A stretch of 47,863 nt of DNA from Spongiibacteraceae bacterium UBA5047 (GTDB taxonomy: Bacteria; Pseudomonadota; Gammaproteobacteria; Pseudomonadales; Spongiibacteraceae): assembly GCA_002415025.1 (NCBI GenBank), contig DIBR01000017.1:3020-50882 (forward strand), written 5' to 3'. The notes beneath the pieces were generated by a model that was not told the origin of the DNA, ran no database searches, and worked only from the letters and a program-made list of their open reading frames with translations. The position numbers and the translations under genes were made by a program. Position 1 is the first letter of the stretch, and each line of letters opens with the position of its first letter. Positions 22,691-30,280 of this stretch are shown here, piece after piece.

Positions 22691-24748
22691 ATGATTAATA
22701 TGCTTATTGGTCTGCGAGACTGGGTGGATGACCGTCTACCAATCATGCGTGCCTGGAACACCCACATGGGTAAGTACTACGCGCCGAAAAACTTCAATTT
22801 CTGGTACTTCTTTGGAGTGTTGTCACTACTGGTTCTGGTTAACCAGCTGCTGACTGGCGTATGGCTAACCATGAGCTTTACCCCCTCCAGTGAGGAAGCT
22901 TTCAAATCAGTCGAATACATCATGCGTGATGTGGATTACGGCTGGTTGATACGCTATATGCACTCAACCGGCGCCTCGGCCTTCTTCGTCGTGGTCTATC
23001 TGCATATGTTCCGCGGTCTGCTTTACGGTTCGTACAAGAAACCGCGCGAACTGGTGTGGATTTTTGGCATGCTGATTTTTGTCGCGCTGATGGCTGAAGC
23101 TTTTGTGGGTTACGTTCTGCCCTGGGGTCAAATGTCCTACTGGGGTGCGCAGGTAATCATTTCCCTGTTTGGCGCGATTCCGGTTGTCGGAGAAGATATT
23201 GTTCAGTGGATTCGCGGTGACTACCTGATTTCCGGTATTACCCTGAACCGCTTCTTCGCCCTGCACGTAGTAGCCTTGCCGATAGTTCTGCTGGCGTTGG
23301 TGGTATTGCACCTGCTGGCTCTGCATGAAGTCGGGTCAAACAACCCCGACGGTGTGGAAATCAAAAAGAACAAGGACGCCAATGGTGTACCGCTGGATGG
23401 CGTTGCCTTCCATCCCTATTACACCGTGCATGACCTGCAGGCGGTTGCGGTATTCCTGTTTATCTTTTGCTCGATCATTTTCTTCCTGCCGGAAATGGGT
23501 GGTTACTTTATCGAGTTTGCCAACTTCGAAATCGCTAACGGCTTGAAGACGCCTGAGCACATTGCCCCTGTATGGTATTTCACGCCGTTCTATTCGGTAT
23601 TGAGGGCCGTTCCGGACAAGTTGCTTGGCTTTGTTGCTTTCGCCGCCTCGGTTGCCATTCTGTTTGTGCTGCCCTGGCTGGATCGCAGCCCGGTGAAATC
23701 CATTCGCTATAAGGGCATGTTCAGCAAGATTGCCATCGTGGTGTTCGCGGCCTCCTTTATTATTCTGGGTGTTCTGGGTGTGAAGGCGCCGACCGAAGGC
23801 CGTACGATTCTGGCCCAGGTTTGCTCTGTTATCTACTTTATGTTCTTTATCGGCATGCCGATCTGGACCAGCATTGAGAAAACCAAGCCGGTGCCCGAGA
23901 GAACCACTGAAGGTGGCATGGGCTTCTGGGGTTCGATAGGGGCGTTTCTGCTGATAATGGCATTGGCCATTCTTCCGCTGAAGGCGGTTGGGGCGGAAAG
24001 CGCTTTTAAGTGCGGCACCATGCCTTGCGATGAAGTGGAGTTTGATGTCACGGATAAGGCATCGCTGCAAAGCGGTGCCAAGACCTACATGAACTACTGC
24101 ATGGGTTGCCACGGTCTGCAATATGGCCGCTACCAGCGTACTGCCGATGATCTTGGCATTCCGGTTGAGCTGTTCAATGACAACCTGAAGTTCAATGCCG
24201 AGCACAAGATCGGCAGCCTGATGGAGGGCTCCATGTCTGCCGAGGACGGCAAGCAGTTTTTTGGTGCGGCACCTCCCGACCTGACGCTGGTAGCCCGCGC
24301 CCGCAGCCCGGAATGGCTTTATACTTATCTGCGCAATTTTTACACAGATGACTCGCGCCCCTACGGCGTAAACAACCGGGTATTCCCGGACGTTGGCATG
24401 CCGCACGTACTTGAAGAGCTGCAGGGCTTGCAGGAATGCGCCCCCGGCCCGGTACACGATGCCAACGGCGGGGTTTTGCGTGACAAGCTTACCGGTGAGA
24501 ACGTCCTGTTCGACAAGGACGGTAAAGCGCTGAATCCCTGTGGCGATTACAAGCAGGTTAGTGAAGGCACTATGACCGCATCTGAGTACGATACGGCGGT
24601 CTACGATCTGGTTAACTTTCTGGAGTATGTGGCCGAGCCTATTCAGGCGAAGCGCAAGCACATAGGCATATATGTGTTACTCTTTATAGCTCTGTTTTTC
24701 GTGTTTACGTACCTGTTGAACCGCGAATACTGGAAAGATGTGCACTGA
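22691..24748 (+). CDS. Fused cytochrome b / cytochrome c1 polyprotein of the bc1 complex
   Basis: A single uninterrupted 685-residue frame. Residues 1 to about 405 are cytochrome b: heme ligands His91/His105 and His192/His207, the NNPDG loop, and the Qo motif as PVWY (293-296) rather than PEWY. A short linker (KTKPVPERTTEGG) joins to an internal signal peptide (about 410-434, ending LKAVGA). Mature cytochrome c1 follows: heme motif CMGCH (470-474), PPDLTLVARAR, VFPDVGMPHVL with likely axial Met570, and a C-terminal anchor (about 658-676) ending REYWKDVH. In pseudomonads these are separate genes, petB and petC. The fusion resembles Bradyrhizobium FbcH, whose b and c1 parts are separated by signal peptidase. 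Cleavage here is inferred. Confidence 0.95.
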   Translation: MINMLIGLRDWVDDRLPIMRAWNTHMGKYYAPKNFNFWYFFGVLSLLVLVNQLLTGVWLTMSFTPSSEEAFKSVEYIMRDVDYGWLIRYMHSTGASAFFVVVYLHMFRGLLYGSYKKPRELVWIFGMLIFVALMAEAFVGYVLPWGQMSYWGAQVIISLFGAIPVVGEDIVQWIRGDYLISGITLNRFFALHVVALPIVLLALVVLHLLALHEVGSNNPDGVEIKKNKDANGVPLDGVAFHPYYTVHDLQAVAVFLFIFCSIIFFLPEMGGYFIEFANFEIANGLKTPEHIAPVWYFTPFYSVLRAVPDKLLGFVAFAASVAILFVLPWLDRSPVKSIRYKGMFSKIAIVVFAASFIILGVLGVKAPTEGRTILAQVCSVIYFMFFIGMPIWTSIEKTKPVPERTTEGGMGFWGSIGAFLLIMALAILPLKAVGAESAFKCGTMPCDEVEFDVTDKASLQSGAKTYMNYCMGCHGLQYGRYQRTADDLGIPVELFNDNLKFNAEHKIGSLMEGSMSAEDGKQFFGAAPPDLTLVARARSPEWLYTYLRNFYTDDSRPYGVNNRVFPDVGMPHVLEELQGLQECAPGPVHDANGGVLRDKLTGENVLFDKDGKALNPCGDYKQVSEGTMTASEYDTAVYDLVNFLEYVAEPIQAKRKHIGIYVLLFIALFFVFTYLLNREYWKDVH
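23918..24748 (+). other. petC: Cytochrome c1 part of the fused gene, with internal signal peptide
   Basis: This marks residues 410-685 of the b/c1 frame. Met410 begins a hydrophobic stretch (FWGSIGAFLLIMALAILPL) with a signal-peptidase-like end KAVGA-ES, so processing would release c1 with its own C-terminal anchor. A weak GAAGG lies 4 bases before this ATG, so independent internal initiation cannot be excluded, although the close spacing argues against it. Confidence 0.75.
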
Positions 24749-24807
24749 TAGCCGCGGCTTTGCCGATGTTGTCAGTCAAGTAACCAAGGAATATTGAGGA
24801 ATCGTAA

Positions 24808-25455
24808 ATGGGGATTGTCGCTAAGCGATCAACCATGACCTTTTTTTCTGACGCTAACAGCCATTACAGCCACCGCGTCAGGATAGTGCTCTGCGAAAAA
24901 GGGGTGACTGTAGATGTCATCCATGTTGACCCTGCCAATTTGCCGCAGGAAATCGCTGACATTAACCCCTACAACAGCCTGCCGACGCTGGTTGATCGTG
25001 ACCTCGCTCTGTATGAGTCCAAGGTCATGATGGAATATCTGGACGAGCGTTTTCCGCACCCGCCCTTGCTGCCAGTGTATCCGGTAGCGCGTGGTGAGAG
25101 CCGCCAGTACATCTACCGCATCGAGCGCGATTGGTGCGCTCTGGTTGACCAGATTTTGGCTGGCGGTCAACAAAAGTCGCTGGATAAGGCCCGTAAAGAG
25201 CTGAAAGACAACCTGCTGGCTATCGCCCCGCTGTTTGCCGAAAAGCCATTCTTTATGAGTGACGAATTCACGCTGGTGGATTGTTGCCTGGCCTCTATTC
25301 TTTGGCGTTTACCCGAAATGGGTATAGAGATTGCCAATACCAAGCAGTCCAAGCCGCTGCTTGCCTACATGGAGCGCTTGTTCGAGCGCCCATCTTTCAA
25401 GGAAAGCCTTTCCGAGCGTGAACGGGAAATGGCCAGAGCCCAAGAAGCCGTTTGA
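24808..25455 (+). CDS. sspA: Stringent starvation protein A
   Basis: A 215-residue GST-fold protein (MTFFSDANSHYSHRVRIVLC, LPQEIADINPYNSLPTLVDRD, LYESKVMMEYLDERFPHPPL). SspA binds RNA polymerase and is needed for stationary-phase acid tolerance and virulence-type responses; it has no catalytic GST residues. A TGAGGA ribosome site precedes the ATG. The petABC-sspA-sspB order is the usual pseudomonad one. Confidence 0.96.
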   Translation: MGIVAKRSTMTFFSDANSHYSHRVRIVLCEKGVTVDVIHVDPANLPQEIADINPYNSLPTLVDRDLALYESKVMMEYLDERFPHPPLLPVYPVARGESRQYIYRIERDWCALVDQILAGGQQKSLDKARKELKDNLLAIAPLFAEKPFFMSDEFTLVDCCLASILWRLPEMGIEIANTKQSKPLLAYMERLFERPSFKESLSEREREMARAQEAV

Positions 25456-25478
25456 GTAGCATCGACTCTTCCAAGCCT

Positions 25479-25880
25479 ATGAGTTCCAGTCGCCCGTACA
25501 TGTTACGGGCGATTTACGAGTGGATACTGGATAACGGTTGCACGCCTTACCTGCTGGTAAACGCGCTTGCCGATGGCGTAGTTGTGCCCGTGAATTATGT
25601 TGAGAACGGGCAGATTGTTCTCAATATTTCGGCAACCGCCGTTGTCAATTTTTCTGTCGAGAACGATATGCTCAGTTTCAGCGGGCGCTTTGGCGGTGTT
25701 TCCCAGGAAGTCTGGGTGCCAATTCCGGCTGTGCTGGCGATCTATGCTCGTGAAAACGGGCAGGGCATGTTGTTCGAGGTCAGTGACGATGACACGCCGC
25801 CGGATGGCAGAGGTAATTCCAGCCCAGGTGACAGCGACGGCGTTGTGCCTATTCGGCCAAGTCTGAAGGTCGTTAAGTAG
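25479..25880 (+). CDS. sspB: ClpXP adaptor, stringent starvation protein B
   Basis: A 133-residue SspB from the ATG at 25479 (MSSSRPYMLRAIYEWILDNG). An in-frame TTG at 25452 overlaps the sspA end and would add nine residues. The substrate-binding fold is clear (VVPVNYVENGQIVLNISATAV, FSGRFGGVSQEVWVPIPAVL, IYARENGQGMLFE), and after an acidic linker the C-terminal ClpX-binding tail IRPSLKVVK is intact. It tethers ssrA-tagged proteins to ClpXP. Translation is probably coupled to sspA. Confidence 0.95.
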   Translation: MSSSRPYMLRAIYEWILDNGCTPYLLVNALADGVVVPVNYVENGQIVLNISATAVVNFSVENDMLSFSGRFGGVSQEVWVPIPAVLAIYARENGQGMLFEVSDDDTPPDGRGNSSPGDSDGVVPIRPSLKVVK

Positions 25881-25896
25881 TTCTCCGGGTTGCTTG

Positions 25897-26466
25897 TCAC
25901 AGGTACTCAAATACGCGAACAACGCGCTGAACGCCGTTGGTTTGCCGTGCGATTTCCGTAGCGATATCTGCTTCCGCGTTAGTAACGATACCCATCATAT
26001 ACACGACGCCGTTTTCAGTGACGACCTGTATTCGCCCCGAGTCAATCTTGTCGCTAATGGCCAGCTTGCTGCGTACCTTGGTGCTGATCCAGCCGTCATT
26101 GCTGCGCACCAGCATGGATGTTTTTCCCACTACAACCAGTTCGTTGTGAACTCGCCGTACCCGTTTGATTTTGGCTGCGGTTTGCGCGGCCAGAGTGCGT
26201 AGCGCGTCGGATGGTACCTGGCCAATCAGGAGCACAACACCGTTGTAACTCACGGCGTCGACATTCGCAGAATCCAGATCCTTGTGGGCGGCGCGTATAT
26301 TAACCAGTGCTTTGGTTTCTATAATCTGGTCATCGATGGCTGCGCCGAGGGTGCGTTCGCCGGGATCTTCCTTGATTGGGCCGTCTGAGGTGGCGCTGAT
26401 AATTGAGCTGCAGCCAGTCAGTAGTGTGCTGGCGCAAAACAGGAGTATAAAAATCAATTGGCGCAC
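25897..26466 (-). CDS. dolP: Outer-membrane BON-domain lipoprotein DolP (YraP)
   Basis: About 189 residues from a GTG at 26466 with GAGG 6 bases upstream; the TTG at 26484 is less likely. A lipoprotein signal ends at the lipobox LLTGC. Two BON domains follow (about 45-115 and 120-189: VNIRAAHKDLDSANVDAVSY, VLLIGQVPSDALRTLAAQTA; and STKVRSKLAISDKIDSGRIQ, VVYMMGIVTNAEADIATEIA). DolP supports outer-membrane integrity and septal amidase activation in E. coli. It is the last gene of the lpoA-yraN-diaA-dolP group. Confidence 0.92.
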   Translation of the reverse strand: MRQLIFILLFCASTLLTGCSSIISATSDGPIKEDPGERTLGAAIDDQIIETKALVNIRAAHKDLDSANVDAVSYNGVVLLIGQVPSDALRTLAAQTAAKIKRVRRVHNELVVVGKTSMLVRSNDGWISTKVRSKLAISDKIDSGRIQVVTENGVVYMMGIVTNAEADIATEIARQTNGVQRVVRVFEYL

Positions 26467-26467
26467 A

Positions 26468-27058
26468 TTAACCCTCGCTTCCAAAAAGTTGCATGTCGAT
26501 CAATTCGCACAGGCTGTTAACAACGAGCATGTGAATTTCCATAACTCGCGCGCGATTATTATGGGGAATGCAGATTTCTATGTCATGTGTCGTGAGCAAT
26601 GAATTGGCTTCACTGCTTTCGCTGTTGCACAGCGCTACGACCGACATGTCCCTTTCGTGTGCCGCCTGCACGGCTTTTACAACAGCGGCTGAACCATCGC
26701 CCTGAAATACGATAAACACGATATCGCCGGGTTGCCCAAGGGCCAGAATCTGGCGGGAGAATACTTCGCCGTAAGCACTGTCACTTGTTATGGATGACAT
26801 AACAACCGCATCGGCGGCCAGGTTTACCGCAGGCAGTGACGGACGCTCGTACTGAAAGCGGTTGAGGAGATTGCTGGCGAGGTAGTGTGCCTGCAAAGCA
26901 TTGGCGCCATCGCCGCAGCAGAGAATCTTGCGCTCTGACAGCATGCACTGAACCATGCGCTCGCTGGCATCGGATATAGGGTTGGATAACACATCAATAC
27001 AGCGCATGGAGGCGTCGATGTGGCGATGGAAAATATCGGCCAAATGTTCAGTAAGCAT
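26468..27058 (-). CDS. diaA: SIS-domain protein DiaA / GmhA-like
   Basis: A 196-residue protein with a SIS fold (ERKILCCGDGANALQAHYLA, then ALGQPGDIVFIVFQGDGSAAVVKAVQAAHE and a C-terminal helix). Sequence alone resembles both phosphoheptose isomerase GmhA and the DnaA-binding initiator protein DiaA. Position between yraN and dolP points to DiaA, which stimulates replication initiation. Its start overlaps the yraN end by 11 bases and it stops one base before dolP begins, so the group is tightly coupled. Confidence 0.88.
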   Translation of the reverse strand: MLTEHLADIFHRHIDASMRCIDVLSNPISDASERMVQCMLSERKILCCGDGANALQAHYLASNLLNRFQYERPSLPAVNLAADAVVMSSITSDSAYGEVFSRQILALGQPGDIVFIVFQGDGSAAVVKAVQAAHERDMSVVALCNSESSEANSLLTTHDIEICIPHNNRARVMEIHMLVVNSLCELIDMQLFGSEG

Positions 27059-27482
27059 TATCGTTGCTGTAGTCCTGCTCGAAAGCGGCTTTGTGCCAGC
27101 GAATGGTCAGGCCGCTATTTTGTGGTTCCAGCGCAACGACATCAAAGCGACACGGTGGGGTGTGGCGGCCCCGCAGTTGCGTGTTGAGATAATGCTGTGC
27201 GGCCAAAATTAATTTTCTCTGCTTCCGGGTATCAACGGTTTCTGCTGCAGCCCCGAAACGCGAAGTGCTGCGAAATCTGACTTCTACAAATACCAGATGT
27301 TCCCCGTCACGCCCGACAATGTCGATCTCGCCAAAGCGGCTGTGAAAGTTACGGGTAATAATTTTAAAGCCCTGTGCGCAAAGCCATTGTACGGCCTCGC
27401 GCTCAGCGAGCTCCCCCTGCTGCCGGGTAGTTTGAGTTTTGGCTGAAGGCCCGGTTTTGCGAAACGGGTGCTTGTTGGTCAT
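27048..27482 (-). CDS. yraN: YraN / UPF0102 endonuclease-like protein
   Basis: A 144-residue member of UPF0102, which has an archaeal Holliday-junction-resolvase-like nuclease fold (GELAEREAVQWLCAQGFKII, NFHSRFGEIDIVGRDGEHLVFVEVRFR, CRFDVVAL). The acidic and Lys/Arg residues of the E-x(n)-D-I-V / FVEVR nuclease core are present, but the biochemical function is not established. The ATG at 27482 lies inside the end of lpoA, giving an 80-base overlap in a different frame. No later start precedes the conserved block, so the overlap appears real. Confidence 0.9.
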   Translation of the reverse strand: MTNKHPFRKTGPSAKTQTTRQQGELAEREAVQWLCAQGFKIITRNFHSRFGEIDIVGRDGEHLVFVEVRFRSTSRFGAAAETVDTRKQRKLILAAQHYLNTQLRGRHTPPCRFDVVALEPQNSGLTIRWHKAAFEQDYSNDNAY

Positions 27483-29364
27483 GGATATCCTTATCCAGTG
27501 TTGTATCCGTCAATGGAATATTCTTGGCTAGTCCGTCTTCAAATACGGCGAGCAAAAGCTCGCGTTCAATTTGACCCGAAGCGTTCAGTCGCAGGCTGCC
27601 GGTTTCGCCGTATACGCGACTGTTCTCCAGCTGCGCCATTTGCTGCAGGCGCGGGTACAGCCGGTATGCGTCTACGCCGAGTGCGTACATACGCTGATAG
27701 TGCCGGCTTTGTGGTATTTCTTTCAGAATGGCCGCCTTTTCAGGCGCCTGATCGGTTAATGACCAGGGTGTGTCGACGAATTTTACGCCGTCGATATCGC
27801 GATCTTTAGCCGGGGCCGGGATGCCGTTGTAGATATGGGATGTGGCGTACACGGGAATATCGCCGGCGTAGTGAAACGCCAGTAGCGGTTTAATCGCGTG
27901 GGCTTCCTGTGGCCGCGCGACAAGAAAAATAAAGTCGACATCGCCACGGCGCCGCGGCTGAAATTCAATTTTATCGCCAAGCAGCCAGCCCAGCTTCTGC
28001 GCACGCTTTTCACTCAAATCGAGCTGCATGGCGTCCTTGATGATTTTCGAATAATCATTGGCCTGGGAGTTAAAGCCTTTTTGCGTGATCACGGTGCCGC
28101 CCAGCGTTTGCCAGCGAGAGCTGAACGCGTCGGCGACATTGCGGCCCCACTCACTGCCGGGTGTCAGCACCAGTGCGCGTTCAAAGCCCTCGTTGGCTGC
28201 AATGTCTGCGATTTGCTCTGCTTCATCTTCGGGAGCCAGTGCAAACTGGTAAACATTGTCGGGGAAGTTGTCACCGCGGGCACGGTTCAGAGCCAGCAGC
28301 GGTACGCTAAAGTCCTGAACCTGATTCAGTAACGTTTCCACCACTTCTTTGCGCAGCGGACCGATGACCAGTTGAGCACCGTCGAGCACAGCCTGACGAT
28401 ACAGCTGGCCAACGTTCTCGCCGTTACTGGAATCGTATGTTTTGATGTTTGGGGTGGGATTACCGCGCGCACGTGTTTGGTGGTACGTGGCGATAAATCC
28501 GTCGCGGATGGCTTTGCCGAGTGGTGCGAGTTTGCCGGTGAAAGGCAGTAGCAGGGCAATCTGTTGTGGCTTTTCAGCCGCCATTTCACTCAGATTTGCC
28601 AATCCGCCGGGGAGGTTGCCTGCGGCAGGGTGGTTGGGCCAGCGCCGGGTCCATGCGTCGAGCTGCCGGACTTGCGTGTCTATATCGCCCTGGTTGTCTT
28701 TGGCGATTGAGGCGAGCTCGACCCATCCGAGAAAGTCGCGATTACTTGCATTGCGGTGGCTTTCGAGCAGCTCTCGCGTGGGCACGTAGCTGAGTGAGCG
28801 CCACACACCTTCGCGGTTGATCTCCTGCTGGTCGGGGGAGAGTAGCGGGTCGATATAAATTCTTTCCTGCGCCGCATCCAAGTGCATGCCTTCAAGTGCG
28901 TACAGTGAGGCTCGCAGTTGGCTGACTTGCAACTGCCGGGTCAGCTCGGAGAGCAAAATCATGTCCTGTAGTTTCGAATCGTTGAGAACGGTCAGGGCTT
29001 CCTGAAAGCGGCCCTGATTACGCAACACGCGGGCGGAGAGTACTGCGTATTGAACTTGCAGTTCGGCCGGCAAAACGGTGATATCGATTTTGTTAAGCAG
29101 TTCTTCGGCGAGCGCGTTCTGCAGTTCGCGCAGCAGGAGCTCGGTGGCCTGGAGCTGGTAACGCTGTTTAAGGGGAATTTCCGCAGTTTCAGCGCGCTCG
29201 AGCAGCCATGTGACCTGTTCCCGCGGGCTGAGGTCGTCACCCAGTTCGTAGGCAATTTCAGCTTCTGGTGGCGGCGTTACTGTCGCGTCGTCACGGGGAG
29301 CAGACGAGCAGGCAGCAAGCGTGGCGGCCAGGGTGATCACTGCAAGTTGATAAAGGCTTGTCAT
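27403..29364 (-). CDS. lpoA: Penicillin-binding protein activator LpoA
   Basis: A 653-residue outer-membrane lipoprotein with lipobox LAAC after the hydrophobic leader (YQLAVITLAATLAAC). It has an N-terminal TPR-like domain (about 30-240) and a C-terminal type I periplasmic-binding-protein-like domain (about 265-600; QIALLLPFTGKLAPLGKAIR, VIGPLRKEVVETLLNQVQ, GVKFVDTPWSLTDQAPEKAA). LpoA reaches through the periplasm to activate the synthase PBP1A. It is divergent from rsmI, the conserved arrangement, and its last 80 bases overlap yraN. Confidence 0.95.
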   Translation of the reverse strand: MTSLYQLAVITLAATLAACSSAPRDDATVTPPPEAEIAYELGDDLSPREQVTWLLERAETAEIPLKQRYQLQATELLLRELQNALAEELLNKIDITVLPAELQVQYAVLSARVLRNQGRFQEALTVLNDSKLQDMILLSELTRQLQVSQLRASLYALEGMHLDAAQERIYIDPLLSPDQQEINREGVWRSLSYVPTRELLESHRNASNRDFLGWVELASIAKDNQGDIDTQVRQLDAWTRRWPNHPAAGNLPGGLANLSEMAAEKPQQIALLLPFTGKLAPLGKAIRDGFIATYHQTRARGNPTPNIKTYDSSNGENVGQLYRQAVLDGAQLVIGPLRKEVVETLLNQVQDFSVPLLALNRARGDNFPDNVYQFALAPEDEAEQIADIAANEGFERALVLTPGSEWGRNVADAFSSRWQTLGGTVITQKGFNSQANDYSKIIKDAMQLDLSEKRAQKLGWLLGDKIEFQPRRRGDVDFIFLVARPQEAHAIKPLLAFHYAGDIPVYATSHIYNGIPAPAKDRDIDGVKFVDTPWSLTDQAPEKAAILKEIPQSRHYQRMYALGVDAYRLYPRLQQMAQLENSRVYGETGSLRLNASGQIERELLLAVFEDGLAKNIPLTDTTLDKDIHDQQAPVSQNRAFSQNSNYPAAGGAR

Positions 29365-29419
29365 TGCTTCGGGGCCACTGTTAGTCTGCGCTCGCTATTG
29401 TCGAAAGCTGGGGTGTCTG

Positions 29420-30265
29420 ATGTCGTTGTATATTGTGCCAACACCAATTGGTAACCGGTTGGATATGGTACCGCGAGCGGTGGACATCCTACAATCGGTT
29501 AGCCTGATTGCCGCCGAGGATATGAGACACAGTAAGCCTCTTCTCGAGCATTTCAATATCGCCACTCCCTTGCTGCCCTACCACGATCACAGTGACGACC
29601 GGGTGCTGGACAAGATTATGGGGAAACTGCAGGCGGGTGAGAGCGTTGCCTTGATCAGCGATGCTGGTACGCCGCTGGTGTCAGACCCTGGCTATCGGAT
29701 TGTTGATGCGGCCCACCGCGCAGGAATTGTCGTTATTCCTGTGCCGGGCCCCTGTGCTGCCATCGTTGGGCTTAGCGCTGCCGGTTTGCCATCGGACCGA
29801 TTCTGTTTTGAGGGCTTTTTGCCGGCCAAAAGCGTTGCAAGAAGCAAGGCGCTTGAAGCGCTGAAAGGCGAGGAGCGGACGTTGATTTTTTATGAGGCGC
29901 CCCATCGCGTGCTGGATACGGTGAGCGCAATGGCAGAGATCTTCGGTGCTGATCGACAGGCGGTGCTCGCGCGTGAGTTGACCAAGCTTTTTGAAACCGT
30001 CCGGCGTTTGCCCCTCGGCGAAATGCGGGACTGGATAGCGGGTGACGGGAATCAGCAGCGTGGTGAGTGCGTGTTGCTGATACGCGGCAGTGAGAAGAGG
30101 GAAGATGGCGGGTTGTCGGCGGATGCGCAGCGAATCCTGTCGGTGCTCGCCGCCGAATTACCGCTCAAGCAGGCGGCGCAGCTTGCCGCGCAGATTACCG
30201 GTCTTAAAAAGAATGCCCTGTACCAGGCGGGATTGGAGCAGCAATCCGGGGGTGGTCAGGCCTGA
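29420..30265 (+). CDS. rsmI: 16S rRNA (cytidine1402-2'-O)-methyltransferase RsmI
   Basis: A 281-residue tetrapyrrole-methylase-fold enzyme: YIVPTPIGN, LIAAEDMRHSKPLLEHF, ALISDAGTPLVSDPGYRIVD, PVPGPCAAIVGLSAAGLPSDRF and FEGFLPAKS. It methylates the ribose of C1402 in the 16S decoding centre. It is divergent from lpoA with a 55-base gap. The stop codon lies inside a perfect 16-bp palindrome (30253-30268). Usually rnpB and mraZ follow closely, but here an oxidoreductase gene intervenes. Confidence 0.96.
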   Translation: MSLYIVPTPIGNRLDMVPRAVDILQSVSLIAAEDMRHSKPLLEHFNIATPLLPYHDHSDDRVLDKIMGKLQAGESVALISDAGTPLVSDPGYRIVDAAHRAGIVVIPVPGPCAAIVGLSAAGLPSDRFCFEGFLPAKSVARSKALEALKGEERTLIFYEAPHRVLDTVSAMAEIFGADRQAVLARELTKLFETVRRLPLGEMRDWIAGDGNQQRGECVLLIRGSEKREDGGLSADAQRILSVLAAELPLKQAAQLAAQITGLKKNALYQAGLEQQSGGGQA

Positions 30266-30268
30266 CCA
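30253..30268. repeat. Perfect 16-bp palindrome over the rsmI stop codon
   Basis: TGGTCAGGCCTGACCA reads the same on both strands and includes the rsmI TGA. It lies in the convergent gap between rsmI and the oxidoreductase gene. With no T-tract on either side a terminator role is weak. Confidence 0.7.
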
Positions 30269-30280
30269 GCAGCCCGGTGG

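Noticed and set aside
23909..23920. Internal ribosome site and ATG for a separate cytochrome c1
   Set aside because: GAAGG is only 4 bases from the ATG, and the frame is continuous with cytochrome b; processing of a fusion protein explains the data better, although internal initiation is not excluded.
23336..24661. A 441-codon open frame on the minus strand opposite the cytochrome b/c1 gene
   Set aside because: It lies fully antisense to a gene with clear conserved motifs, has no recognisable domain, and its composition (rich in His, Gln, Arg) is what a complement of a GC-rich coding frame gives.
25881..25896. Terminator between convergent sspB and dolP
   Set aside because: The 16-base gap contains no inverted repeat or T-run.
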